DNA of 64,000 nt from Faecalicatena sp. Marseille-Q4148 (lineage in GTDB: Bacteria > Bacillota > Clostridia > Lachnospirales > Lachnospiraceae). Each line of letters begins with the position of its first letter. The first letter of the stretch is position 1. The stretch lies in the NCBI GenBank assembly GCA_018228665.1, contig CP073692.1, forward strand, positions 558,001-622,000, in the 5' to 3' direction. This document shows, one piece after another, positions 34,785 to 44,574 of this stretch. Below the pieces are notes generated by a model. The model was not told the DNA's origin and did not search any database. It saw only the letters and a program-made list of their open reading frames with translations. The position numbers and the translations under genes were made by a program.

Positions 34785-36809
34785 ATGGGACAGATACAAG
34801 TACTGGATAAAATTACAATTGATAAGATCGCAGCCGGTGAAGTAATCGAACGCCCGGCTTCTGTTGTGAAAGAACTTGTAGAGAACGCGATTGATGCCGG
34901 AGCAACTGCCGTTGTGGCAGAAATCCAGGAAGGCGGGATCTCTTTCATCCGTATTACAGATAATGGATGCGGAATTGCAAAGGAAGATATTCCCAATGCA
35001 TTTTTGCGCCATTCAACAAGTAAGATCCGTCAGGTGGAAGACCTTCTTCATATTCATTCCCTCGGATTCCGGGGCGAGGCGCTTTCAAGTATTTCAGCTG
35101 TTTCGCAAGTGGAATTAAATACAAAGCGACAGGAAGATGACTATGGAAACTGCTATCGCATTGAAGGGGGAGAAGAAGTTTCTTTTGAAACGGCAGGAGT
35201 TCCGGACGGAACAACCTTTCTTGTACGTCAGTTGTTCTATAATACTCCGGCAAGACGAAAGTTTTTGAAGACGCCAATGACGGAGGCAAGCCATGTCAGT
35301 GAGCTGCTGACAAGACTGGCATTGTCACATCCGGAAGTATCTTTTCAATTTATAAATAATGGTCAGACGAAAATACATACATCCGGAAACGGAAATCTCA
35401 AGGATGTTATTTATCATATCTATGGGCGGGAAATCGCAATGAATCTGATTGAGATTTCAGCAGAACAACATGGAATGAAAATTTCCGGATTTCTCGGGAA
35501 ACCGATTATTACCAGGGGAAACCGAAATTATGAAAATTATTTTATTAATGGAAGATACATTAAAAATCAAATAGTAGCGAAAGCGATTGAAGATGCGTAC
35601 AAAGATTTTTCGATGCAGCATAAATATCCGTTTACTGTTCTTCATCTGGAGATGCCGGGAGAAAACATTGATGTGAATGTACATCCAACAAAGATGGAGC
35701 TTCGTTTTAGTAATCAACAGGAAGTATACCGATTTCTTTATGAGACTGTAAATGCACATTTGCATGGAAAAGAGCTGATTCCGGAGGCTGAACTTCCGGA
35801 GCCAAAACTTCCGAAATCGAATGTTCCGGAAGTGAATGATACGAATTCAAAGGCTCCAAAATCAGGTCTTCCGAAAAGAGATTTCACGAAATCAGACAGA
35901 ATAACAGAAGAGCCTTTGTCAAAAGAGGCATCAGACGGAACAAAACTGGATTATTTTATGCAGAAGATGCGGGATCGGGTATTGTCGTATCACAACCAGA
36001 ATTCTCAGGCAGAGGTGGCAGGAAAGAGCGCCTTTGCAAAACCACAATTTCAGGCAGACCGGATTCGCGAGGCTGTGAATTATCGAAAGCAGACGGAACA
36101 ACTATCTGCGGAACCAAAGCTGGTACCAAAAGCGGAATCAAAGCAAGCTCCGGAAGGAAGGAAAGCGGAAGATAGTTCTGTGCAGCAGTTGGATCTTTTT
36201 TCGGAAAATCTTCTGAAACGGGAAACACTTGCACAGTATGAAATCGTCGGTCAGGTATTTGACACTTATTGGATCGTGCAGCTGCAAGATAAAATGTATA
36301 TCATCGATCAGCATGCAGCCCATGAAAGAGTATTGTATGAAAGAACGCTTCGGGGAATGCGTACAAGAGAGTATACCTCTCAGTACATTAGTCCGCCGAT
36401 TATTTTGAATCTGACAATGCAGGAATCAGAATTGTTTTGTCGATATCTGGATCAATTCACGAGAATCGGATTTGAAATTGAACCATTTGGCGGTGATTCC
36501 TTTGCAGTGAGAGCTGTTCCGGATAACCTTTTTGGCATTGCTAAGAAAGAACTTCTGATGGAAATGATTGATTCTCTTTCGGATGAAGTGGGACCAAATC
36601 TCACCCCGGAGCTTATTGATGAGAAAATTGCCTCCATGTCATGTAAGGCCGCAGTAAAAGGAAACTCCAAATTATCATCGGCCGAAGTACATGCATTGAT
36701 TGGAGAACTTTTGAAATTGGAGAATCCATATCACTGCCCGCACGGGCGTCCGACGATTATTGAGATGAGCCGTCGGGAACTGGAGAAGAAATTTAAGAGG
36801 ATTGTATAA
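34785..36809 (+). CDS. mutL: DNA mismatch repair endonuclease MutL
   Basis: A 674-residue MutL. The N-terminal GHKL ATPase shows ELVENAIDAG, DNGCGI and GFRGEALSSI. The C-terminal domain carries the endonuclease motif DQHAAHERVLYE and the CPHGRP metal-site motif, so it is a nicking-type MutL as usual in Firmicutes without MutH. Between them (about residues 330-470) lies a Pro/Lys/Ser-rich linker with repeated 'LPxxxLPK'-like units. Start 34785 is 6 nt after mutS; miaA follows directly. Confidence 0.96.
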   Translation: MGQIQVLDKITIDKIAAGEVIERPASVVKELVENAIDAGATAVVAEIQEGGISFIRITDNGCGIAKEDIPNAFLRHSTSKIRQVEDLLHIHSLGFRGEALSSISAVSQVELNTKRQEDDYGNCYRIEGGEEVSFETAGVPDGTTFLVRQLFYNTPARRKFLKTPMTEASHVSELLTRLALSHPEVSFQFINNGQTKIHTSGNGNLKDVIYHIYGREIAMNLIEISAEQHGMKISGFLGKPIITRGNRNYENYFINGRYIKNQIVAKAIEDAYKDFSMQHKYPFTVLHLEMPGENIDVNVHPTKMELRFSNQQEVYRFLYETVNAHLHGKELIPEAELPEPKLPKSNVPEVNDTNSKAPKSGLPKRDFTKSDRITEEPLSKEASDGTKLDYFMQKMRDRVLSYHNQNSQAEVAGKSAFAKPQFQADRIREAVNYRKQTEQLSAEPKLVPKAESKQAPEGRKAEDSSVQQLDLFSENLLKRETLAQYEIVGQVFDTYWIVQLQDKMYIIDQHAAHERVLYERTLRGMRTREYTSQYISPPIILNLTMQESELFCRYLDQFTRIGFEIEPFGGDSFAVRAVPDNLFGIAKKELLMEMIDSLSDEVGPNLTPELIDEKIASMSCKAAVKGNSKLSSAEVHALIGELLKLENPYHCPHGRPTIIEMSRRELEKKFKRIV

Positions 36810-36810
36810 G

Positions 36811-37773
36811 ATGAAGAAGCCGTTAATTATTTTAACAGGACCGACTGCGGTCGGAAAAACAAAAGCATCTATCGGACTTGCAAAAAAAATCGGCGGAGAA
36901 ATTATCTCCGCTGATTCTATGCAAGTTTATAAATATATGGATATCGGATCTGCTAAGATCCGGCAGGAGGAGATGGACGGAGTTACACATCATTTGATCG
37001 ATGTTCTTATGCCGGAAGAAGAATTTAATGTCGTGCGTTTCCAGAGCCTGGCAAAAAAGGCAATGGAAGAAATTTATGCAAAAGGACATATTCCAATTGT
37101 TGTGGGGGGAACTGGATTTTATATTCAGGCGCTTCTGTATGATATTGATTTTACAGCAAATGAAGAAGAAACATCGTATCGAAATGAGTTGGAAACATAC
37201 GCAAAGTTGAACGGCGCTGAGGCGCTGCATGAGAAATTAAAGGAAGTAGATCCGATCTCTGCCCAGACAATTCACGCAAACAACATCAAACGAGTAATCC
37301 GTGCACTGGAATTTTACCATCAGACCGGACAGAAAATCTCGGAGCACAATGCACAGGAACGTCAAAAGGAATCGCCGTATGCATTTGCATATTTTGTGTT
37401 GAACGATGATCGTAAGGTTCTTTACAACAGGATTGAAAAACGGATTGACCAGATGTTAGAAGAAGGACTTGTAGAAGAAGTCAGAGCGCTGAAAGAGCGT
37501 GGATGTACGAGAGAGCTTGTTTCGATGCAGGGGCTGGGATACAAGGAAATTCTGGCTTATCTGGAAGGTGAGATCACATTGTCTGAAGCAGTGTATCTCC
37601 TGAAAAGAGATACGAGACATTTTGCTAAACGCCAGCTGACATGGTTTCGGAGGGAACGGGATGTTATCTGGATTGAGAAGCAGGAGTTTCATAATGATGA
37701 GACTTTGATTTTAAATGAGATACTTCGGATTTTGAAGGAAAAGAAAATTACTGCAGCTGCAGATGGAATATAA
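36811..37773 (+). CDS. miaA: tRNA dimethylallyltransferase MiaA
   Basis: A 320-residue enzyme that transfers dimethylallyl to A37 of tRNAs reading UNN codons, making the substrate of MiaB (encoded at 5.5 kb). Walker-type loop GPTAVGKTKAS (about 9-19), ISADSMQVYKYMDIGSAK and VGGTGFYIQALL are typical. Start 36811 begins one base after the mutL stop; aagagga in the end of mutL serves as binding site, and the TTG at 36802 is less likely. Third gene of the mutS operon. Confidence 0.96.
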   Translation: MKKPLIILTGPTAVGKTKASIGLAKKIGGEIISADSMQVYKYMDIGSAKIRQEEMDGVTHHLIDVLMPEEEFNVVRFQSLAKKAMEEIYAKGHIPIVVGGTGFYIQALLYDIDFTANEEETSYRNELETYAKLNGAEALHEKLKEVDPISAQTIHANNIKRVIRALEFYHQTGQKISEHNAQERQKESPYAFAYFVLNDDRKVLYNRIEKRIDQMLEEGLVEEVRALKERGCTRELVSMQGLGYKEILAYLEGEITLSEAVYLLKRDTRHFAKRQLTWFRRERDVIWIEKQEFHNDETLILNEILRILKEKKITAAADGI

Positions 37774-37806
37774 GATAGCATTACAAAGAGAAATGAGGAA
37801 AAGAAT

Positions 37807-39090
37807 ATGACAGAAATAACAACTATGTATCAGGCGCTTGGAATTTCTGAACCGGTTCTGAGATTTGGGCGCGAGGTAGAGGCAAAATTAAAGGAACGGT
37901 TCGAGGAAATTGACCGGATTACAGAATATAATCAATTGAAAGTAATTAAGGGAATGCAGGACTGTATGGTCAGCGCAGAGTGTTTTAATTATGTGAGTGG
38001 TTATGGCTATAATGATTTTGGACGTGATAAACTGGAAGAAGTTTATGCGAAAGTATTTCACACAGAGGACGCCCTTGTCAGACCGCAGATTACATGCGGT
38101 ACACATGCGCTTGCGCTTGCACTCAGTGCAAATCTCCGGCCGGGCGATGAAATGCTTTCTATCTCCGGAAAACCATACGATACGCTGGAAGAAGTGATTG
38201 GAATTCGGCCGTCTCGCGGATCGCTTGCAGAATATGGCGTAACATATCAGCAAGTAGATCTGTTAGAAAATGGCGATTTTGATTTTGAAGGCATTCGTTC
38301 GGCTATCAATGAGCGGACAAAATTAATCGAAATTCAGAGATCAAAAGGTTATCAGACACGTCCGACACTTTCGGTTGCAAAGATAGGAGAGGCGATCTCC
38401 TTTGTAAAATCAATCAATCCACACATCATCTGTATGGTAGATAATTGTTATGGAGAATTTGTAGAAATGCAGGAGCCTAGTGATGTGGGGGCAGATATGA
38501 TTGTAGGTTCTCTGATTAAAAATCCGGGAGGCGGACTTGCACCGATCGGAGGTTATATTGCAGGCACTCATGAATGTATTGAAAATTGTGCAGTTCGTTT
38601 GACATCCCCTGGACTTGGAAAAGAGGTTGGAGCTACACTTGGCGTTATGAAAGATTTTTACCAGGGATTTTTCTTAGCACCGACAGTTGTAAATGGCGCT
38701 TTGAAGGGGGCTGTGTTTGCTGCAAATATTTACGAACAGTTAGGCTTTGCTGTTGTGCCAAATGGAAGTGAAAGCCGTCATGATATCATTCAGGCAGTTA
38801 CATTTGGGACACCGGAAGGTGTCATTGCGTTTTGTCAGGGAATTCAGGCAGCAGCGCCGGTGGACAGCTATGTCACACCGGAACCGTGGGCAATGCCTGG
38901 CTATGACAGCGATGTCATTATGGCAGCGGGCGCATTTGTACAGGGCTCTTCTATTGAGTTGAGTGCAGATGGTCCGATCAAACCTCCGTATGCAGTGTAT
39001 TTCCAGGGAGGATTGACATGGGAACATGCAAAATTTGGTATTTTAATGTCATTGCAGAAACTTGTTGATGCCGGTATGGTTACATTGTAA
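37807..39090 (+). CDS. ynbB: YnbB-type PLP-dependent protein (methionine gamma-lyase family / 'aluminium resistance')
   Basis: A 427-residue fold-type I PLP enzyme of the YnbB group, usually annotated 'methionine gamma-lyase family protein' or aluminium resistance protein; its actual reaction is unknown. Typical sequence includes QDCMVSAECFNYVSGYGYND, QITCGTHALALALS and VGSLIKNPGGGLAPIGGY, the latter containing the PLP lysine in SLIKNPGGG. It follows miaA by 33 nt with gaggaaaagaat before the ATG, an order also seen in Bacillus and Clostridia where ynbB sits near hfq/miaA. Confidence 0.9.
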   Translation: MTEITTMYQALGISEPVLRFGREVEAKLKERFEEIDRITEYNQLKVIKGMQDCMVSAECFNYVSGYGYNDFGRDKLEEVYAKVFHTEDALVRPQITCGTHALALALSANLRPGDEMLSISGKPYDTLEEVIGIRPSRGSLAEYGVTYQQVDLLENGDFDFEGIRSAINERTKLIEIQRSKGYQTRPTLSVAKIGEAISFVKSINPHIICMVDNCYGEFVEMQEPSDVGADMIVGSLIKNPGGGLAPIGGYIAGTHECIENCAVRLTSPGLGKEVGATLGVMKDFYQGFFLAPTVVNGALKGAVFAANIYEQLGFAVVPNGSESRHDIIQAVTFGTPEGVIAFCQGIQAAAPVDSYVTPEPWAMPGYDSDVIMAAGAFVQGSSIELSADGPIKPPYAVYFQGGLTWEHAKFGILMSLQKLVDAGMVTL

Positions 39091-39100
39091 AAGGAGTTTT

Positions 39101-40342
39101 ATGAGACAGATAGTAATTGTCGGTGCAGGGGCGGCCGGTATGATGGCTGCCATTGCTGCGTCAAAGGCTGGCGCCCGAGTACTTTTGTTAGAGCAAAAAG
39201 ACCGGATAGGAAAGAAAATTTTATCTACCGGAAATGGAAGATGTAATTTTACAAATACATATCAGACGCCGGAATGTTACCGCAGTCAGAATCCGGAATT
39301 TCCATGGAAAGTGATTCAGACATTTCCGGTGGAGCAGACGATTTCTTTTTTTGATCGTCTTGGTGTTTATGCCAAAGACAGAAATGGATATCTCTATCCA
39401 AACTCAGATCAGGCATCAGCGGTACTGGACGTGCTTCGAATGGAGCTGACGCGGCTAAAAGTGGATATCCATACCGAAGAGAAGGTATTAGAGATTAAGC
39501 CTTCCGGAAAGGGAGCTTCAAGAAGATTCCGGATTCGAACAGGGCAAAGATGTTATGAAGCAGATGCGGTTATCCTGACGGCCGGTTCTAAAGCTGCACC
39601 AAATACAGGTTCTGACGGAAGCGGCTATCCGTTAGCTCAGAAACTCGGTCATCGGATTGTTCCTGTAGTACCGGCGCTTGTACAACTTTGCTGTAAAGAA
39701 TCTTTCTATAAAATCATATCAGGTGTGCGGGTGCAGGGGCGTGTTTCCATATGGTCCGGCGGGAAGATGCTTGCAGAAGACAGCGGAGAACTGCAATTGA
39801 CCAATTATGGAATATCAGGCATTCCGGTATTTCAGGTAAGCAGATATGCTGCTTATGCGCTTTTAGATAAAAAACAGGTATGGGCAGAGCTTGATTTTCT
39901 TCCGGGACTTACAGATCAGGAAGTTATGCGGCTTTTAAAAAGGCGGATTCATAATCATCCGGAACAGACGGTAGAAGAGCTGTTCATTGGCTTGTTTCAC
40001 AAAAAACTGGCACAGGTACTTGTACAGGAAAGCCGGATTTCAAGAAAAACATTGGGAAAAGAACTAACAGAAAAACAAATTTTGATGCTTATAGAGAAAA
40101 TAAAGCATTTTAAGACAGAAGTAATAAAAACAAACCCATTTGAACAGGCTCAAATCTGTGCAGGCGGCGTAGATACAAGAGAGATCCATTCTGCAACAAT
40201 GGAATCCAAACGTATCTCCGGATTGTATTTTGCCGGGGAGATTGTGGATGTAGACGGTATTTGCGGCGGATATAATCTCCAATGGGCGTGGTCAAGCGGT
40301 TATCTGGCAGGACAGAGCGCGGCAGAAAGGAAAAATATATGA
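39101..40342 (+). CDS. FAD-dependent oxidoreductase, BaiN/HI0933-like
   Basis: A 413-residue flavoprotein. The N-terminal dinucleotide motif is VIVGAGAAGMMAAIAAS, followed by KKILSTGNGRCNFTN, TAGSKAAPNTGSDGSGY and a C-terminal IVDVDGICGGYNLQWAWSSG, all hallmarks of the HI0933/BaiN family (NAD(P)/FAD-dependent). Some members reduce bile-acid intermediates, but most have no known substrate, and the neighbourhood gives no bile-acid genes. Start 39101 follows aaaaggagtttt; it overlaps the next gene by 4 nt (ATGA). Confidence 0.9.
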   Translation: MRQIVIVGAGAAGMMAAIAASKAGARVLLLEQKDRIGKKILSTGNGRCNFTNTYQTPECYRSQNPEFPWKVIQTFPVEQTISFFDRLGVYAKDRNGYLYPNSDQASAVLDVLRMELTRLKVDIHTEEKVLEIKPSGKGASRRFRIRTGQRCYEADAVILTAGSKAAPNTGSDGSGYPLAQKLGHRIVPVVPALVQLCCKESFYKIISGVRVQGRVSIWSGGKMLAEDSGELQLTNYGISGIPVFQVSRYAAYALLDKKQVWAELDFLPGLTDQEVMRLLKRRIHNHPEQTVEELFIGLFHKKLAQVLVQESRISRKTLGKELTEKQILMLIEKIKHFKTEVIKTNPFEQAQICAGGVDTREIHSATMESKRISGLYFAGEIVDVDGICGGYNLQWAWSSGYLAGQSAAERKNI

Positions 40343-41964
40343 TTCGAGTTCATCAAGTAAAACTTCCCATTCCTCACAGTGAGGAACAATTCCGAAAAAA
40401 ACTGGCGCAGACGCTTCGGGTTCCGGAAGGACAGATTCAGAAGTATGAGATCCGTAAGCAGTCGCTTGATGCGCGCAAAAAACCGCAGCTTTTTTACAGT
40501 TATACTGTAGATGTATCGGTTCCGAAAGAAGCGCAGGTATTAAAACGGCTGAAAGAATCTGTAGCTGGGAAGGCTCCGGAGAAGAGATATCAGTTTCCGG
40601 AAAGCGGTACAGAAATGCTGCGCCATCGTCCGGTTATTGTTGGATGCGGGCCGGCAGGTTTGTTTTGCGGGTATATGCTTGCGCTTCATGGATATCGACC
40701 GATTTTAATCGAGAGAGGGGCGCCGGTAGAGGAACGGATGAAAGACGTGGAAATGTTTTGGCAGACAGGATATTTAGATCCAGATTCTAATGTACAGTTT
40801 GGAGAAGGCGGAGCAGGAACATTTTCTGATGGAAAACTCAATACACTTGTGAAAGATCCGGATGGAAGAGGAGCTGAAGTATTGAGGGTTTTTGCCGAAC
40901 ACGGTGCGCCGGAAGATATTTGTTATGTAAATAAACCGCATATCGGAACTGATATTTTGACGAAGGTAGTCAGAAATATGAGGGAATTTATTCTTAAACA
41001 TGGCGGAGATGTATTTTTTCATACACAGATGACAGATATTGACATAAATCGAGGTCAGGTGTGTGGTATAATGGTGAAACATCTTCCAGAGGGAAAAGAT
41101 TCCTACATAGAAACAGAAGTATTGATCCTTGCTCCGGGACACAGTGCAAGAGATACTTTCTTTCGTCTTTATGAAAGAGGGGTGGCAATGGAACCGAAGT
41201 CTTTCGCGGTAGGAGTGCGTGCAGAGCATCCACAGAAGATGATTAATATGGCTCAGTATGGAGATCAGCCGGAAGAAATACAGCAATATCTTGGAGCGGC
41301 TGCTTATAAAGTGACAGCAAATCTGGAGAATGGAAGAGGTGTTTATTCCTTTTGTATGTGTCCGGGCGGTTATGTTGTGAATGCTTCTTCGGAAGAAGGA
41401 ATGCTTGCTGTGAACGGTATGAGTTACCGAGACCGGGCAGGAGAGAATGCCAACAGCGCTATTGTAGTGACGGTATCTCCGGAAGATTACGGTGCAGAAG
41501 ATGCATTGGCTGGAATTCGTTTTCAAAGAGAACTGGAGCGGCGGGCATATGAAGCGGGCAAAGGAAAGATTCCGGTGGAGCGTTTGGAAGATTTTCTTTC
41601 AAAAACAAAAACGCCGCAGGAAGTGGCGGAGAACCTTGTCCATCCACAGATGAAAGGCGAATACTGTGTTGCAGATGTACGAGGAATTTTACCGGAGTTT
41701 ATCGGAGATGCGATTGCCGAGGGGATGAACACATTTGGACAAAAGATTCGTGGCTTTGATCATCCGGATACATTGCTTTCCGGTGTAGAAAGCAGAACAT
41801 CATCACCGGTGCGGATTCCGCGAGATGCTGATATGCAGCATCAGATAAGAGGGTTGTTTCCTTGTGGAGAGGGCGCCGGATATGCCGGAGGAATCACTTC
41901 AGCAGCAATAGACGGCTTAAAAATTGCGGAAATGATTGCAGCACGTTTTCAAAAATGGATGTAG
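40339..41964 (+). CDS. FAD-dependent dehydrogenase (COG2509-like)
   Basis: A 541-residue protein. The first ~95 residues form a small alpha/beta domain, then an FAD-binding motif PVIVGCGPAGLFCGYMLA, a conserved QFGEGGAGTFSDGKLNTL and a C-terminal CGEGAGYAGGITSAAIDGLK. This layout matches the 'NAD(P)/FAD-dependent oxidoreductase' COG2509 family common in Firmicutes; substrate unknown. Start 40339 overlaps the upstream flavoprotein gene by 4 nt and has aaaggaaaaat before it, so the two are coupled. Confidence 0.88.
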   Translation: MIRVHQVKLPIPHSEEQFRKKLAQTLRVPEGQIQKYEIRKQSLDARKKPQLFYSYTVDVSVPKEAQVLKRLKESVAGKAPEKRYQFPESGTEMLRHRPVIVGCGPAGLFCGYMLALHGYRPILIERGAPVEERMKDVEMFWQTGYLDPDSNVQFGEGGAGTFSDGKLNTLVKDPDGRGAEVLRVFAEHGAPEDICYVNKPHIGTDILTKVVRNMREFILKHGGDVFFHTQMTDIDINRGQVCGIMVKHLPEGKDSYIETEVLILAPGHSARDTFFRLYERGVAMEPKSFAVGVRAEHPQKMINMAQYGDQPEEIQQYLGAAAYKVTANLENGRGVYSFCMCPGGYVVNASSEEGMLAVNGMSYRDRAGENANSAIVVTVSPEDYGAEDALAGIRFQRELERRAYEAGKGKIPVERLEDFLSKTKTPQEVAENLVHPQMKGEYCVADVRGILPEFIGDAIAEGMNTFGQKIRGFDHPDTLLSGVESRTSSPVRIPRDADMQHQIRGLFPCGEGAGYAGGITSAAIDGLKIAEMIAARFQKWM

Positions 41965-42027
41965 TTTTTACAGCAAAAAGTGACTTTGGAGTTAAGAAAA
42001 ATTTAATGATAAAGTTTTTGCAAAGTA

Positions 42028-42056
42028 TATACACTATTTTTTAAATATGCTAAAAT
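42028..42056 (+). promoter_or_regulatory. Probable promoter of the cell-shape cluster
   Basis: tataca (42028-42033) and taaaat (42051-42056) are 17 nt apart with a TGn extension (tgctaaaat). It lies about 40 nt before the DUF4321 gene. The -10 region matches that of the mutS promoter over tgctaaaatgaa. Confidence 0.5.
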
Positions 42057-42098
42057 GAACTAAGTTTGTGAAAGAAATGGATTAGAGGAGGAGTATCA

Positions 42099-42359
42099 AT
42101 GAGAGGTTCAGGAAGCAAAAATTCATGGGCTTTATTTTTGTTGATATTGACAGGAATTGTGCTTGGGGGCTTTATCGGAATGCTTGCGGATGGTGTGTCA
42201 TTCTTGAGCTGGCTGTCATATGGACAGGCATTTGGACTTCAGAATCCCGTTGTACTGAATCTTGGGGTAATGTCAATTACATTTGGACTCAGCATCGAGA
42301 TTAACATTGCCAGCATTCTGGGCATGATTTTGTCTATTATTATATATCGCTTCTTATAA
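42099..42359 (+). CDS. DUF4321 small membrane protein
   Basis: An 86-residue protein with two hydrophobic segments (about 11-30 and 64-84) and the sequence 'NPVVLNLGVMSITFGLSIEI' typical of DUF4321. The family is frequently found upstream of radC-mreB-mreC in Clostridia, as here, suggesting a link with cell-envelope growth that has not been shown. The binding site is tagaggaggagtatca. Confidence 0.88.
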   Translation: MRGSGSKNSWALFLLILTGIVLGGFIGMLADGVSFLSWLSYGQAFGLQNPVVLNLGVMSITFGLSIEINIASILGMILSIIIYRFL

Positions 42360-42395
42360 TATCTGCTGTCTCATGGCGGCGTCTGCAAAAGAATT

Positions 42396-43091
42396 ATGAA
42401 TCAGACTTGTACAATGAAAGAAATGTTAAAAGAAGATCGGCCATATGAAAAATGTGAGCAGAACGGAGCAAAGTTTCTTACAGACAGTGAACTGCTCTCT
42501 GTTTTACTGAGGACAGGAACAAAGGGAATCACTTCTCTTGAACTGGCAAGAATGCTCCTGCATCCGGGAGGACCAAAGGAAGGACTGCTGGCTGTTCATA
42601 CATGGTCTTATGAAGCGCTTCTTAAAATCCCCGGAATCGGAAGAGTAAAAGCGCTTCAGATCCTCTGTCTCTCAGAACTGGCAAAACGACTGGCAAAAGC
42701 AGAGGCGGAGGAATCTCTTTGTTTTGACAATCCGTCTTCCATTGCGGCTTACTATATGGAAGAATTTCGACATCAGGAACAGGAACTTTTGATGCTGCTG
42801 CTTCTAAATACAAAATCTAAGCTGATCGGAGAACGGATTATTTCTAAAGGGACGGTAAATTCTGCGATTATTTCTCCGCGGGAACTGATGATTGAAGCAT
42901 TGAGGTATCAGGCTGTTTCTATGATTCTGGTTCACAATCATCCGAGCGGAGACGCATCGCCCAGTCATGCAGATATTATGGTAACACAGCAGATTGCAAA
43001 AGCGGGTGCGCTGATCGGCATTGAGCTTTTGGATCACATCATTTTGGGTGATCGCTGTTATGTCAGTATGGCAGAACAGAAGCTGCTGTAG
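42396..43091 (+). CDS. radC: RadC/JAB-domain protein
   Basis: A 231-residue protein of the RadC family. It has an N-terminal helix-hairpin-helix region (LLKIPGIGRVKALQILCLSEL) and a C-terminal JAB/MPN-like metal motif HNHPSGDASPSHAD. The family is named for DNA repair but its role is disputed. Gene order radC-mreB/C is widespread; mreB is absent between radC and mreC here. The binding site before 42396 is weak (tgcaaaagaatt), so the start is slightly uncertain. Confidence 0.92.
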   Translation: MNQTCTMKEMLKEDRPYEKCEQNGAKFLTDSELLSVLLRTGTKGITSLELARMLLHPGGPKEGLLAVHTWSYEALLKIPGIGRVKALQILCLSELAKRLAKAEAEESLCFDNPSSIAAYYMEEFRHQEQELLMLLLLNTKSKLIGERIISKGTVNSAIISPRELMIEALRYQAVSMILVHNHPSGDASPSHADIMVTQQIAKAGALIGIELLDHIILGDRCYVSMAEQKLL

Positions 43092-43152
43092 CAAAAATAT
43101 TATGAATGCAACTAGATTTTTAATCAGATTATTATGGTAGGTGGATGATAGC

Positions 43153-44016
43153 ATGAAAAAGCGAAATAAATCGTCATTGTCAAATAAATACTGGGTACTG
43201 ATCCTGTGCCTGATCTGTATTTTAATGATGGGGCTGTCCCTGTTATCCAGCAAGGCAAGCGGACCGCTCCGTTTTATTGCCGGATATACAGTTGTGCCGA
43301 TGCAGAAAGGGATTAATACGATAGGAGTATGGCTCAGCGATCTGACGGATAATTTCGAGACGCTTCAGGAATTAAAAGCAGAAAATGAGACGTTAAAAGA
43401 GCAGATAGATGCATTAACTCTGGAACGCAATAGTCTGCAGCAGCAGCAATCGGAGTTGGAACGTCTTCAGGCTCTGTATAAATTGGATCAGAACTATTCA
43501 GATTATGAGAAGATAGGCGCCCGGGTTATCGCTAATAACGGGAGCAACTGGTTTAATTCTTTTACGATCGATAAAGGCTCCAATGATGGAATCAAAACAG
43601 ATATGAATGTGATTGCAGGAAGCGGACTTGTAGGAATCGTTACCGAGGTTGGGCCTAATTGGGCGGAAGTGCGTTCAATTATTGATGATGAAAGTAAAGT
43701 CAGCGCCATGATGCTCTCTACCTCCGATAATTGTATTGTGAATGGCGATCTAAAATTAATGAATGACGGACGAATTCGCTTTGAACGTTTGCCGAATACA
43801 GGCAAAGAAATTGCAGCCGGAGAATATGTAGTAACATCTGCTATCAGCAGTCGATATGTCCAGGGAATTCTCGTTGGCTATGTAGATTCTATCGAAGAAG
43901 ATTCGAATAATCTTACTTGTTCAGGATATCTGACTCCGGCAGTGGATTTCCAGCATTTGCAGGAAGTACTTGTTATTTTAACAACGAAACAGGAATTAAC
44001 CGGAAAAGAAGAATAA
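43153..44016 (+). CDS. mreC: Rod shape-determining protein MreC
   Basis: A 287-residue protein with an N-terminal membrane helix (about 11-30), a coiled coil (about 60-105, rich in Leu/Glu/Gln) and a beta-rich outer domain with ARVIANNGSNWFNSFTIDKG and SGLVGIVTEVGPNWA, characteristic of MreC. It is the extracytoplasmic scaffold of the elongasome and binds PBP2. Start 43153 is supported by aggtgg 9 nt upstream. No mreB is in this window, so mreB must be elsewhere. Confidence 0.94.
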   Translation: MKKRNKSSLSNKYWVLILCLICILMMGLSLLSSKASGPLRFIAGYTVVPMQKGINTIGVWLSDLTDNFETLQELKAENETLKEQIDALTLERNSLQQQQSELERLQALYKLDQNYSDYEKIGARVIANNGSNWFNSFTIDKGSNDGIKTDMNVIAGSGLVGIVTEVGPNWAEVRSIIDDESKVSAMMLSTSDNCIVNGDLKLMNDGRIRFERLPNTGKEIAAGEYVVTSAISSRYVQGILVGYVDSIEEDSNNLTCSGYLTPAVDFQHLQEVLVILTTKQELTGKEE

Positions 44017-44049
44017 CGGCGGGGTTATCAGAAAGGAGCGCGTATCAAC

Positions 44050-44574
44050 GTGAAAAGAAAAATTGTAACAGCAGTTTTTATCGTAGTATTTTTCCTGCTG
44101 CAGACAACCGTATTTCAGCATTTGGCTTTTGCTTCCATTTCTCCGAATTTTATGATTATTCTGGCATCTTCTTATGGGTTCATGCGTGGTAAAAAAGAAG
44201 GAATGATTGTTGGATTTGTTTCCGGTCTTTTCATGGATGTATTTTATGGAGTTGGTTCCATGATCGGCGCTTACGCATTGATTTATCTGTTGATCGGATA
44301 CTGTAATGGCTTTTTTAACAGAATGTTTTTTGAAGATGATATCAAACTTCCGATTCTGTTGATTTCTGCAAGTGAGTTTGTATTCGGACTTTGTAATTAT
44401 ATTTTCCTTTACATGATGCGGAGTAAATTTGATTTTTGGTATTATTTCTGGAATATTATCGTGCCGGAACTTGTATATACGATCATTATTACATTGTTTT
44501 TATATCCATTGATTTTATATGTAAATCAACGCTTGGACGATGACGAAAAAAGGGGTGCTGGTAAGCTTGTTTAA
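44050..44574 (+). CDS. mreD: Rod shape-determining protein MreD
   Basis: A 174-residue membrane protein with five or six helices, GTG start preceded by gaaaggagcg. The order mreC-mreD-PBP2 and the pattern 'QTTVFQHLAFASISPNFMIIL' followed by 'GKKEGMIVGFVSGLFMDVFYG' identify MreD, a membrane component of the elongasome. The 3' end overlaps the PBP2 reading frame by about 35 nt if PBP2 starts at 44540. Confidence 0.9.
   Translation: MKRKIVTAVFIVVFFLLQTTVFQHLAFASISPNFMIILASSYGFMRGKKEGMIVGFVSGLFMDVFYGVGSMIGAYALIYLLIGYCNGFFNRMFFEDDIKLPILLISASEFVFGLCNYIFLYMMRSKFDFWYYFWNIIVPELVYTIIITLFLYPLILYVNQRLDDDEKRGAGKLV

Noticed and set aside
40774..41526. 250-codon open frame on the minus strand inside the FAD dehydrogenase gene
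   Set aside because: It lies fully antisense to a clear flavoprotein, is Ser/His/Ile-rich without family features and lacks a proper binding site.
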